Origin: an uncultured Bacteroides sp.
GTDB taxonomy: Bacteria > Bacteroidota > Bacteroidia > Bacteroidales > Bacteroidaceae
Direction of reading: 5' to 3'
DNA: 64,000 bases
Assembly (NCBI GenBank): GCA_958453305.1
Contig: CAUDXH010000001.1
Span: 62,001 to 126,000, forward strand
The translations under genes and the position numbers were made by a program. The first letter of the stretch is position 1. Each line of letters starts with the position of its first letter. Positions 7,543-15,891 of the stretch are shown here, one piece after another. The notes under the pieces are model-generated. The model ran no database searches, was not told where the DNA came from, and saw only the letters and a program-made list of their open reading frames with translations.

Positions 7543-9828
7543 TTAGTTATTGGGACGTATCGGCTCGGTATCGCCCCAAGTGAAGACATTCGGATTGGCT
7601 AACTTTTCATCGCCCCAGTACCAGACATCGTAGACGCAGCGGACAGCATAGCTTCCTCTATTACTCCCAGCGGTTCCACTAAAGCCTCCCGTTCCTCCTA
7701 CCGCACCATGATAATAACGTTGGGAAGAGGCGAAGTATTCTCCATCGAATAACTTCGGTATATAGCCTGCATTCGATAAACCTACGATAAATTCGATTTC
7801 ACCCTCGGTAGGAATGCGCCAACGTCCTGCCGGATAGCCGTTTTCCTGATAAGAGGCACAACGCTTTTGAGCTTGCGCATAACTGATGTTGTTTGTAACT
7901 CCCCATGAAGAAGCAATCTTAAACACAGGAGCAATCATTCGGTCGTATTCTCTTTCGGTGCTACTTTCACCTTTTGTCTTTAAATAGCTTTGCAAACCTT
8001 TTTGCGAGCTTGTTCCATATTCTGTCAAATTACTTAGCTTGGTAGGAATAGGGTCTCTTGGGTCACCAATAATATACTTGGACTCATCTGCTGCATCCAA
8101 TTGGGTTACATGAATCGTGTACTGGTTTTGGTTGTTGTTTGAAGCACTGCTCGGATTGTGAGCTCCACCTAAAGGAGATCCATTGTCATCAGAAGCAGAA
8201 GTACGCTGTGAACCATATACAAAACGATTACTGCTTCCGTTTCTATTATTTTCACCAGTAATATAAATCGGCGGATATTGGGTAATGGTCAGTTTTTGAG
8301 TCAATCCTTCTTTATTGGTTACTTCAATGGTGAAAGTCCAAGGTACATAGACGGTTGAAGGAAGCTCGTGCTGGAATACCAAGGTCTGACCATAGGGCTG
8401 TATTGAGGTGGCATTTTCGCCAAAGAAAGACTCCCATTCTGCCAATTCCTCCTTATATTTTGCCAAATCTTTGTAATACTGATTCATACTTGGTTCAAAC
8501 CATCCTCCATAGTCATTTATATCCGGCTCAACCGGTTTATCTTGCTCTGTCATTGTAGACTGACCGATATCTTCTCTTGAATAATCCGGATAAGTAATCT
8601 TCACCACCTTTGCCGTTACATCACTGCTACTGGTCAATCCGATGTCGGCACGGCTTTCGTTATTCATTTCCACATAGTTGGTTTCCAGCTCCAAGTAATT
8701 ATACTTGTTGACATCAGCCGAGATATCAACCGACTTCCAGTCGGAGATTTCATACTTCAAATCCACATCCGGAGTCACCTGACCGGGGTCGATGCTTCCC
8801 AACACACCCACATTCATCTTGATTTTATAGAGGGTATTACTTTTCAGCGAACGATACTCTTTGCCGTCTGAACCAGATATGATTTCATTCGTAACCGGTA
8901 CGCGGTAATAGTAGTTGGTAGACAGCTGCACATCGTTTTTCGTACATGTCCATGGAATACGGAAAGTGAGATACGTCTGCTTCTCACTTTGCACCAGCTG
9001 CGAGGTTTCCGTATAGGCAAGCCAGGTATGCGGGTAAGAATAAAACGGGATATGCACATAAGCTGCAGCTGCACCGGGAGCCGTTACGCTTTTATACTTG
9101 CGCGGGTCGGTTGTGGTAAAAGTCTTTTCCTTTTCCTCGGGAGTCAATCGGTTGTACTCCTCACGAGTGAGTTCGGTACCATCGGGGTGCACATAGTTTG
9201 TTACATGATGCAAAGCTACATCCATGCGGTCTACCTCGGCAGTATAGGTCACACCGTCCATCTTGATAGGAGACGTAATGGTAGGCAGAAGTACGATTTT
9301 AGCTGCCAGTCTGCTCAAGGTAACCATTCCACCCTGCTCGCCGCTAGCCACCATCACCTTTTCGGTTAGCCCTTGCATTACAAAAGCATCCTCCGGCTTG
9401 TCGGCTGAAGAAAGTTGTGTATACATCAGCTCTTCCTTCATCTGGTTTAAGGTAAACTTACCCGTTATAGGCTCCTGATGAACGGGCACATTGGCCAGTA
9501 CAAAAATAAAATACTCGCCCGGCTTGAAAGTATCATCGAGAGGCACATTCAGCGTATTACTGTTATTGGTCGGAATATTCCGCTTCATGTATGAGCAAGT
9601 GGCCGTTTCTGTATCCGTAAAAAAGAATACACTGACTGCAGCTATACGGTTTTCATTATAGTCATCCTCACCCGCCTCGGTGGTATCCCCCGACGCACGA
9701 AGCTGCAAGGTAAAGCTCCGGCCGTTTACCTCCTCACCGCTGCCATACACCTCGAGCTCCTCGCTACATGAAGCCAGCATGCAGGCAAAAAAAGCCATGA
9801 TATAAATCATCCAGTTTCTGTTTTTCAT
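7543..9828 (-). CDS. Fimbrial tip-like lipoprotein with C-terminal lectin-like domain
   Basis: A 761-residue lipoprotein (lipobox MLASC, Cys about 20). The first 380 residues follow the type V fimbrillin pattern: a first beta-domain, an internal strand ISDWKSVDI like the strand at the ends of pilins, and long polar loops. The C-terminal 100 residues carry RWRIPTEGE (669-677), FASSQRYYHG and YAVRCVYD (728-734). In FISUMP/DUF1566-type and formylglycine-enzyme-like C-type lectin folds the order R-W-R-(I/L)-P-T...(S/A)S...VRCV is characteristic. This suggests a ligand-binding head, so I infer a tip adhesin. It lies 3 bp after the preceding fimbrial gene, so co-translation is likely. Confidence 0.7.
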   Translation of the reverse strand: MKNRNWMIYIMAFFACMLASCSEELEVYGSGEEVNGRSFTLQLRASGDTTEAGEDDYNENRIAAVSVFFFTDTETATCSYMKRNIPTNNSNTLNVPLDDTFKPGEYFIFVLANVPVHQEPITGKFTLNQMKEELMYTQLSSADKPEDAFVMQGLTEKVMVASGEQGGMVTLSRLAAKIVLLPTITSPIKMDGVTYTAEVDRMDVALHHVTNYVHPDGTELTREEYNRLTPEEKEKTFTTTDPRKYKSVTAPGAAAAYVHIPFYSYPHTWLAYTETSQLVQSEKQTYLTFRIPWTCTKNDVQLSTNYYYRVPVTNEIISGSDGKEYRSLKSNTLYKIKMNVGVLGSIDPGQVTPDVDLKYEISDWKSVDISADVNKYNYLELETNYVEMNNESRADIGLTSSSDVTAKVVKITYPDYSREDIGQSTMTEQDKPVEPDINDYGGWFEPSMNQYYKDLAKYKEELAEWESFFGENATSIQPYGQTLVFQHELPSTVYVPWTFTIEVTNKEGLTQKLTITQYPPIYITGENNRNGSSNRFVYGSQRTSASDDNGSPLGGAHNPSSASNNNQNQYTIHVTQLDAADESKYIIGDPRDPIPTKLSNLTEYGTSSQKGLQSYLKTKGESSTEREYDRMIAPVFKIASSWGVTNNISYAQAQKRCASYQENGYPAGRWRIPTEGEIEFIVGLSNAGYIPKLFDGEYFASSQRYYHGAVGGTGGFSGTAGSNRGSYAVRCVYDVWYWGDEKLANPNVFTWGDTEPIRPNN

Positions 9829-9830
9829 AA

Positions 9831-11147
9831 CTACTGTCCTCCTGCGCGTTTAAGTATAAAATTATTCAAATTTGCCGTTCCCTTCGAGTCGGTCAGGTCG
9901 AGTTCATATTGAGCAGCTGATCCCACTACTGCGTAAACATGCAGTTTGGTGGTGGCTGCCGGATCGGTAGCATTGGGAGCTACCTTCACCTTCAAGATCT
10001 GTTCGATAGGTTGATCATTGTTAAAGATGGTTGTTCCCTCTTTGGTTACCAACTCAAAATTAGTATTGTCGTCGAGTTCGGCTATCCAGCGAGTCACCCC
10101 GTTGGGAGCCTGAATCACAAACTTAAGCTCAGCCTCTTTATCAGGAGACAGCTCAACGGTATTCTCTTGCCGGCCTGCAATGGTTCCCGGCACCCATCCG
10201 CGTGAGCTGTACGACAACTGGTCGATATAGTTAACCTCATGCTCTTTCAGTGTCCAAGGCGCCACCTCGCAACGCAACTCCCATCCTGTAGGGTTGGCGT
10301 TGGCATTGATTTTCAAAATCTGGTTGCGCTCAATGGAGGCAATCGGCTTGGTATCTTTGTCATAAATCTGGGCAGGGTCGTAGTTGGTGCTTCCTTTCAT
10401 GCCCACCGTATAGGTACCGCGCGATGATTCAAAGAGATAATAGGTAAACGTATGTTTACCATTAGTTGCAATCGTCTGACCTTCGGGGAAGTCTTTTGCC
10501 TGATTCAGCACCTTATCGCCCTGACGTTTTATCAAATAACCGCTTACAGGGAAGAATGCTCCGAAGTTAATCTGATCTATACGCAATTCACCGCCGGTTT
10601 TATTGTTTACCGTCAAGTCGATGCGAGCCAAGGCACGGGTAACGGAGATAGAAACCGAGGTTTCCTCAACCATCTGAGCCGCAGTAATCTGCGTGCTGCC
10701 TTCCATCGGAATCCCGTTTGTTGCCACATCGATTGCGGCGAGGGCTGCACCCTTATATGTAGAGGCGTTGAAAGTGCTTCCCACCTGAAATGTGGTAGCA
10801 TAATCAAGGTTTACTCCTTTTTCATTGACAATGGCATAGAGCTGGGTATCCATCGCTTTTACTCCCAAAATGCGGAAAGTCTGCGTCAGGCTGTTATCTT
10901 TGTATTCACGGAGCCAGTTTCCTGCCACCTTGCCCTCTTGCACCATAATCAGGCGCAAGGTCTTGATACCTTCATGTTCTTTTACCTCCTCGTTACCGGT
11001 ATCTACCTGCCCACGTGAAGCTATATTGACCGTAATGTTTGCACTTTCAGCCCTGCTCTCCATCGGTGTATCCTTCGAGCAAGCCCCTACCAACATCACG
11101 AAAAGCGTGAGCAGCGTCAAACTTGTGTATTTCTTCATGTATCTCAT
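9831..11147 (-). CDS. Fimbrillin-like accessory subunit (type V pilus)
   Basis: A 438-residue lipoprotein with lipobox LVGAC (Cys about 23). The N-terminal half matches the FimA/Mfa-type fold: IKTLRLIMVQEGKV as the first strands, then VSISVTRALARIDLTV, the helical-strand segment common to these proteins just before the second domain. The motif WELRCEVAPWTLKEHEVNY near residue 305 is like the closing strand of fimbrillins. About 120 extra residues follow, forming another beta-domain. By position it corresponds to the minor subunits (Mfa3/Mfa4 or FimC/FimD) of Porphyromonas fimbriae, but exact equivalence is not claimed. The gap to the upstream anchor gene contains a long inverted repeat element. 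Confidence 0.72.
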   Translation of the reverse strand: MRYMKKYTSLTLLTLFVMLVGACSKDTPMESRAESANITVNIASRGQVDTGNEEVKEHEGIKTLRLIMVQEGKVAGNWLREYKDNSLTQTFRILGVKAMDTQLYAIVNEKGVNLDYATTFQVGSTFNASTYKGAALAAIDVATNGIPMEGSTQITAAQMVEETSVSISVTRALARIDLTVNNKTGGELRIDQINFGAFFPVSGYLIKRQGDKVLNQAKDFPEGQTIATNGKHTFTYYLFESSRGTYTVGMKGSTNYDPAQIYDKDTKPIASIERNQILKINANANPTGWELRCEVAPWTLKEHEVNYIDQLSYSSRGWVPGTIAGRQENTVELSPDKEAELKFVIQAPNGVTRWIAELDDNTNFELVTKEGTTIFNNDQPIEQILKVKVAPNATDPAATTKLHVYAVVGSAAQYELDLTDSKGTANLNNFILKRAGGQ

Positions 11148-11164
11148 ATAGCGTATGGTTTGTT

Positions 11165-11336
11165 TGAGTTTTTTTATTTTAGGTGACTAGGCTTTTTTTA
11201 GTTGACAAGTTGACTAGGTGACTAGGCTCTAAAATGTCTTGTTAACTTGTTAACTTGTTCCCTTGTCAACTTGTTCCCTCGTCAACTTGTTCCCTTGTTA
11301 CCTCGTCAACTTGTTCCCTTGTTCCCTGTCTCTCAG
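11165..11336. repeat. Dispersed hairpin repeat element inside the fimbrial operon
   Basis: The 185-bp gap holds purine-type units (GGTGACTAGG, GTTGACAAG) on the left, the core GGCTCTAAAATGTCTTG at 11225-11241, and pyrimidine-type units (CTTGTTAACTTG, CTTGTCAACTTGTTCCC) on the right. The two halves are complementary, so the transcript should fold. It belongs to the family found in many other gaps of this window and its right edge reaches into the last codons of the anchor gene. Confidence 0.8.
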
Positions 11337-12292
11337 TTCCACTCCGGTTTACCATCGACGATGACCCATTCGGGGAGCTTGATTTCCACATTGGTTCCAT
11401 AGAACTGGATGGCAATGGGGAGGGTTGCCTCCTGCTTGGTCAGGTCAATCTCGTCCTTGTTGGCATTGACATAATTATAGATGCTGCCGTCTACCAGACG
11501 TTCGCCCGTGCGCTTGTCAATCAGCACCAGCCGGTGTTCGCAGCATTCCTTGTCGAAGTGTCCGGTATGGTCGTTCATGCGGAACAGACAGAGGTCGTCG
11601 GTGCGGTAGCAGTTGCGTTCCTTATCGTAAATCAGAGCCGGGTAACAAGTACCCTTCTCCTCCATGTTGATATCTCCGTTGAAGTCGGTCTGTGCGTTCG
11701 ATTCCTCGATGCGCAGCTCATAAGGGATTTCCCCTCCCTCACCCAATGCGTCCGGGGCGGGAAGTCCGTTAATCTCAATATCCACATTGATGTGTGCGCT
11801 GAAAAGAGTGACCGTATCGCGATAGACCGTAAAGTTCTCATTGCCGGGCATCTGAAATTCCAGCTGTCCAAGGTAGTTATGGTCATGCCCGTCCACCTTG
11901 CCTTCGCCTGAACCCCAAGCCGGATGCTGGATAAAAATGTTGTTGAAATCGGTTTCGCTCGTCAGGTTTTCCACCTCCGTGCGGTTAAAGGCGTTTCCTA
12001 CGGCTACCACCTTGTATTTCTCTCCCGGTGTGAGACGGAAGGAAGGTATGGCGGCATAGTGTTTGAGTTCGTCCTCGCTGTAGTGGCCTACGCCCATGAT
12101 GTGACCGCCCCCGTCGAAAACATACAGGTCCACCTTCGTTATGTAGTCGTTAAGGACGTTCGTCTTGCCGTCGGCAAGGTACTGGAAGTAGATAACTACG
12201 TTATCGCAATCATCATAGTCTTCCTTGATGCAACTGCTGGGGAGGACGAGGACTGCCAGCAGCAGGACGAGAGTATGTAAGTATCTGGTCAT
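11333..12292 (-). CDS. Mfa2/FimB-family fimbrial anchor lipoprotein
   Basis: Family members cap the base of the type V fimbria and tether it to the outer membrane, fixing its length. I choose the ATG at 12292, giving 319 residues, because a signal peptide (TRYLHTLVLLLAVLVL) then begins at once and leads to the lipobox LPSSC. An earlier ATG at 12355 would add 21 unlikely residues. The pattern KVDLYVFDGGGHI and LTPGEKYKVVAVGNAFN is characteristic of Mfa2/FimB. The last residues, EWVIVDGKPEWN, closely match the end of the major fimbrillin encoded just upstream. Gap of 93 bp to that gene. Confidence 0.85.
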   Translation of the reverse strand: MTRYLHTLVLLLAVLVLPSSCIKEDYDDCDNVVIYFQYLADGKTNVLNDYITKVDLYVFDGGGHIMGVGHYSEDELKHYAAIPSFRLTPGEKYKVVAVGNAFNRTEVENLTSETDFNNIFIQHPAWGSGEGKVDGHDHNYLGQLEFQMPGNENFTVYRDTVTLFSAHINVDIEINGLPAPDALGEGGEIPYELRIEESNAQTDFNGDINMEEKGTCYPALIYDKERNCYRTDDLCLFRMNDHTGHFDKECCEHRLVLIDKRTGERLVDGSIYNYVNANKDEIDLTKQEATLPIAIQFYGTNVEIKLPEWVIVDGKPEWN

Positions 12293-12385
12293 AATGGATT
12301 GGTTTTGTTTGCTGTATCTAAAGAGGTTAAGGGCTGTGCCGCACTGCGGCGGCACAGGTCCTTTTTAAAGAGGGTTATTAGAGGA

Positions 12386-13498
12386 TTAGTTCCATTCTAC
12401 GGTTCCTTCTACTACAGTCCATTCTTCAACTGTAATATTTGCAATGATATGTACATCTTCAGCACCTGTAATTGTTGTACCGATAGCTTCATCAGGAATT
12501 TCAAGGCTCTTTACCTGATAGATGTAACCAGCAGGGAATTTAGTGATGTTACCATCTTGTCCTACACCAAAGGCTGTTTTATAAGCATTCTGAGTTTCTG
12601 TATCAGAAACTTTTGTCAAGTCCAACTTGTAGTTCTTAACGGTAGCATAACCTTTACCTTGTTCATTAGTCCAAATCATATTGCTGCCTTCTTTAACTGC
12701 AATATTGCTAAAGCAAACAGTCAATACGGGTAATTGTCCAGATTCAACCGGAAGGATGTTATAGCCATAGCAGTTATCAGCAGATGCAGGCCAAGTTGTT
12801 GTTCCAGCGTTAGCCATAAAGTCTTCACCATTTTCACCGATTTTGCTAAATGCAGGAGTATTTTCCTGAGCAGATGTCCAATCTGTAATGTTTGATGAGC
12901 CAGGCATATTCAAGAACAAACCGTCGATGTTGATAGTTTTAAACATACATTCTTTTTGAGCTGTGTGGATGTGCTTGATACCACCAAATTCCAAACGAGC
13001 AACAGTATGTTCCGGAGTTAAGCTTACTGTGTATTCCTTGATACCATCTTGATCAGTATCTGTTCCACCTTTAAAATTAGTTGCGGTTTCAGAAGCATAC
13101 AAAGGTTCTGCCAAGCCTTTATTTACGATTTCACTTAATTCCCATCCGCTTGATTTTTCGGTGTTGATAAATACTTCCATCTTTGACGGGTTACGGACGC
13201 CTTTGAACTCATAAGCATTTACTGCATCCAATAATGCCTGACGAGTATCGTAAGAAGATGCCTGGAATGTTTTGGTATCACCACCAGTCTGTGCAGTCAG
13301 CACCAATTTCACTGATTCCAATTTCACTTCAGTAGTTCCCCATGCATCAGCTGCGATATTACGACTCATAGCCGGGTCTTGAATTTTTACAGCAACCACT
13401 GCATCACCTTCAATTGCATTGTTCGTTACATCTTCATTAGAGCATGCAAACAATCCCAAGCCTGCAAATGCTACAAATAAACTCTTCGAAAATCTCAT
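12386..13498 (-). CDS. Major fimbrillin, Mfa1 family
   Basis: A 370-residue lipoprotein precursor (lipobox GLFAC, Cys19), the likely shaft subunit of a type V fimbria. Mfa1-type features are the N-terminal strand VVAVKIQDPAMSR, the ALLDAVNAYEF helix, a long first domain with many polar residues, ARLEFGGIKHI in the middle, and the C-terminal strand EWTVVEGTVEWN. In Porphyromonas, subunits are lipidated, exported and then joined by strand exchange after N-terminal processing. Whether this host has an equivalent protease is not visible here. Third gene of the operon, 51 bp after the DUF3868 gene. It has a higher A/T share and plainer codon use than its neighbours, as expected for a highly expressed gene. 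Confidence 0.88.
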   Translation of the reverse strand: MRFSKSLFVAFAGLGLFACSNEDVTNNAIEGDAVVAVKIQDPAMSRNIAADAWGTTEVKLESVKLVLTAQTGGDTKTFQASSYDTRQALLDAVNAYEFKGVRNPSKMEVFINTEKSSGWELSEIVNKGLAEPLYASETATNFKGGTDTDQDGIKEYTVSLTPEHTVARLEFGGIKHIHTAQKECMFKTINIDGLFLNMPGSSNITDWTSAQENTPAFSKIGENGEDFMANAGTTTWPASADNCYGYNILPVESGQLPVLTVCFSNIAVKEGSNMIWTNEQGKGYATVKNYKLDLTKVSDTETQNAYKTAFGVGQDGNITKFPAGYIYQVKSLEIPDEAIGTTITGAEDVHIIANITVEEWTVVEGTVEWN

Positions 13499-13548
13499 AG
13501 TTTTAAATTTTAAAAATTGGTAATTATGTTGACTTTATGTTTGTTGTT

Positions 13549-15012
13549 CTATTCTGCCATATAATCCACGTATGCTTTGAGCATTTTCAAGTTCTCGCCC
13601 GACTTGGCGAAGCCCTTGGCAACCGCCTGTTCAAACGCTGATTCAGCCTTGGCGTAAGCCCCCTGTTTGGCATAAGCCACACCCAGCATGTTGAGCAAGG
13701 CACCGTCGGCAGGCGCTTTCTCCAGCAAAGCTACCGCTTCATCCGTACGTCCAGCCTCCAGTAAGGCAAGTGCAGCATTGTTGACTGCCGTAACGTTATC
13801 GGGATAAGCCTTGGCTCCTGCCATCAGACTGCTGATATACTCGTCGCTTCCCTTGCCGTAGCTGTCTGCCACCTGCTGAATCTCGCTCACGCTCATCAAC
13901 TCGGGATGCGTCTTAATCATCTGTTTTCCTTCTTCCAAATCGAAGTGGCGCACGTTATACTCGATGCGGTACTCGTTGCGGCGCACCGGACCGTACATTT
14001 CGTTCAACAAGCGTTCGTAGATTTCGGGCGGAATCAGGGCTTTCAACTGTTTCTCGCACGCATCTTTATCGTCGCCGCAATGGTCTATTATATCAAGCAC
14101 TTCCGCCTGTTTCAACAACTGCGGATGTTTTTCCACTTCCTTGCGAACCCCTTCCCAGTCCTCTCCTTTCCAGCTTACATGATAAAGCGAAGGGTCGATG
14201 GTCTTCATATCGTCTTTCATATATTCCGTGAAAGCCTTGGCACGGCGTTCAGAAAGCTTCATGTTATAATCGAACGTTCCTTCAGGAGAAGCATAACCGG
14301 TTACATAGATACCCGTAATGGTCAGATCGTTATTATCTTTCACCAGCGTAAGCGATTCGCGCACCTTCGCCAGTTCGGCACGGTTTTCACGATATGTTTC
14401 TTTAATCTGATGACTGTCTTGACGGAACTGAAGACGCGCTGCACGGGTTTCAGAACGGCGTTTTACCGTTTCTTCCTTCGGCTGGATGAACGGGTTATAA
14501 TATGCAGGAATCATCGGCGGGAACACCTCACCCGTATAAGCCGTTTCGTTGCCTTCGCCACACGCTGCACATCCGGTTACATCGCCTTTCAAGCGAAGAT
14601 CGCCTCCCACCATCCAACGCTTGAAGGGTACGGAAGCCTCATACATAAACGCCTGCTGCGAATGGTTCTTGCGGCGCACCTCTGCCACAGTTCCCGGATA
14701 AAGGTCTTCTTTTTCCAGTTTCTCCATGCGGCTGTTTACCCGGTGGCGCACCTTTCCGCTTATCACAAACGGCGGCAGTTCCACCTCATTTGCCCCATCT
14801 GCCGACACCAGTACCGGCACCACACGAAGCGAATGCTGACGCTTGATGTCGAGGTCATCGAGGTTGATTTCCATTGACACCCGAGCCCGGCGGTCGTCTG
14901 TCTTGACCACTTCACGGTTATTTATCTTGATTTCCTCCAGATATGAAGTCTGTGCCAGCACCGGGATTCCGGCTGCAAGAAACATGGCTATTGAGAGTAT
15001 GTGTTTTTTCAT
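13549..15012 (-). CDS. DUF3868 family protein with OmpA-like and TPR segments
   Basis: I take the ATG at 15012 (487 residues) because GGAGGA lies 6 bp before it and a signal peptide starts there. Residues to about 190 match the DUF3868 type seen in fimbrial loci. From about 235 the segment VTGYASPEGTFDYNMKLSERRA is an OmpA-C/peptidoglycan-binding pattern, and the C-terminal 120 residues form TPR-like helices (AVNNAALALLEAG, LLNMLGVAYAKQG, AESAFEQAV). A role as periplasmic or outer-membrane assembly factor for the fimbria is inferred. It starts 15 bp after the DUF3575 stop. Confidence 0.8.
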   Translation of the reverse strand: MKKHILSIAMFLAAGIPVLAQTSYLEEIKINNREVVKTDDRRARVSMEINLDDLDIKRQHSLRVVPVLVSADGANEVELPPFVISGKVRHRVNSRMEKLEKEDLYPGTVAEVRRKNHSQQAFMYEASVPFKRWMVGGDLRLKGDVTGCAACGEGNETAYTGEVFPPMIPAYYNPFIQPKEETVKRRSETRAARLQFRQDSHQIKETYRENRAELAKVRESLTLVKDNNDLTITGIYVTGYASPEGTFDYNMKLSERRAKAFTEYMKDDMKTIDPSLYHVSWKGEDWEGVRKEVEKHPQLLKQAEVLDIIDHCGDDKDACEKQLKALIPPEIYERLLNEMYGPVRRNEYRIEYNVRHFDLEEGKQMIKTHPELMSVSEIQQVADSYGKGSDEYISSLMAGAKAYPDNVTAVNNAALALLEAGRTDEAVALLEKAPADGALLNMLGVAYAKQGAYAKAESAFEQAVAKGFAKSGENLKMLKAYVDYMAE

Positions 15013-15026
15013 CGTGCGTTCCTCCA

Positions 15027-15587
15027 TCATTTAATTATATAAATAAGTGACACGGCAGCTTTGGTGACTCCGAAGTAGTCTTTTTTGTTTTTTCCTAACC
15101 ATTCGCCGCAATGAGGACACTCATATTTATCGAAATCGGCATGAATCCATCCCAGACCGATTTCCAGTCCGAGGTTCCAGCGGTTGCCTAATACGAACTG
15201 ATAACCGTAGCCCAAACCTGCACCGAACATATTGCCTTCATAACGCTTGCCCTTGGTAGACGGGAAAATACCGAAATCTATATCGCCCACATTAAACTGT
15301 CCACCCAAGGCATGGAGAGCGAAGAAGTGACCGTTGAAAGCCTCACAAAGCCAATAACGGGCTTCGGGCTGAACGAGCCAGTGTTTCATTTTCTTGTCGT
15401 CGCCAAACTTAAAGGGGTTGTAGTTGCCCGAAACATCGAGGGTCCACTTCGGTGCCAACCGGAACTCAGCTCCTATATTTAATGTAGTAGTTACATCATA
15501 TAGCAGGTTTGTCTTCACGGCAATCTTTTGTGCGGAGACCGTAATGGAAACAAACAGGAGCAATATCCAAACGAATGCCTTTTTCAT
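15027..15587 (-). CDS. DUF3575 outer-membrane beta-barrel-like protein
   Basis: First gene of the fimbrial operon. I take the ATG at 15587 (186 residues), which opens with the signal peptide MKKAFVWILLLFVSITVSAQ; an upstream frame extension to 15677 has no such signal and overlaps the promoter. After cleavage the protein reads as alternating beta-strands ending in aromatic residues (KTNLLYDVTTTLNIGAEF, GAGLGYGYQFVLG, LIYIIK), as in DUF3575 proteins with an OmpW-like barrel. A small insertion carries CPHCGEW, a possible metal or disulfide site. Proteins of this type start many Mfa loci, and an outer-membrane role in fimbrial export or anchoring is inferred. Confidence 0.8.
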   Translation of the reverse strand: MKKAFVWILLLFVSITVSAQKIAVKTNLLYDVTTTLNIGAEFRLAPKWTLDVSGNYNPFKFGDDKKMKHWLVQPEARYWLCEAFNGHFFALHALGGQFNVGDIDFGIFPSTKGKRYEGNMFGAGLGYGYQFVLGNRWNLGLEIGLGWIHADFDKYECPHCGEWLGKNKKDYFGVTKAAVSLIYIIK

Positions 15588-15622
15588 AATACTGAACGTC
15601 TTTTTATGTTTTTTTGCTTCCA

Positions 15623-15630
15623 CAAAGATA
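15623..15630 (-). promoter_or_regulatory. Promoter of the fimbrial operon
   Basis: The minus strand reads TATCTTTG (match to TAnnTTTG), 36 bp before the DUF3575 start. A TTG at 15653-15655 lies 22 bp upstream as a weak -33 element. Confidence 0.65.
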
Positions 15631-15667
15631 CGAACCATCCAAGTTCTTGAAGCAATAACAGCTTCCC

Positions 15668-15698
15668 ATTTTGTCAAAAAGGCATTCCTATTTTGTCA
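15668..15698 (-). promoter_or_regulatory. Candidate operator: paired TGACAAAAT direct repeats
   Basis: ATTTTGTCA occurs at 15668-15676 and again at 15690-15698, exactly 22 bp apart, immediately upstream of the -33 region of the fimbrial promoter. Two direct half-sites about two helical turns apart is the usual layout for AraC-type activators, and an AraC-type gene lies next door. A run of eight G follows at 15703-15710. Confidence 0.55.
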
Positions 15699-15891
15699 TA
15701 TAGGGGGGGGTAAATCGAGGTTAACACACTGATAAACAGAGGTTCTCAAAAAAAATAAAGGACTCGGATAAGAAAAAACATCTTTCCATATAAATAAAGA
15801 GATTGTTTACACTTTATTTCAATCCAATTACAAAAAGAAAATAAAATTGCGGAATAGACAAAACCGGACGTTTTGTAAAAAACCTTTCATT

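Noticed and set aside
13906..14877. 323-residue plus-strand open frame
   Set aside because: Antisense to the DUF3868 gene, whose motifs are clear; composition is unlike a real protein.
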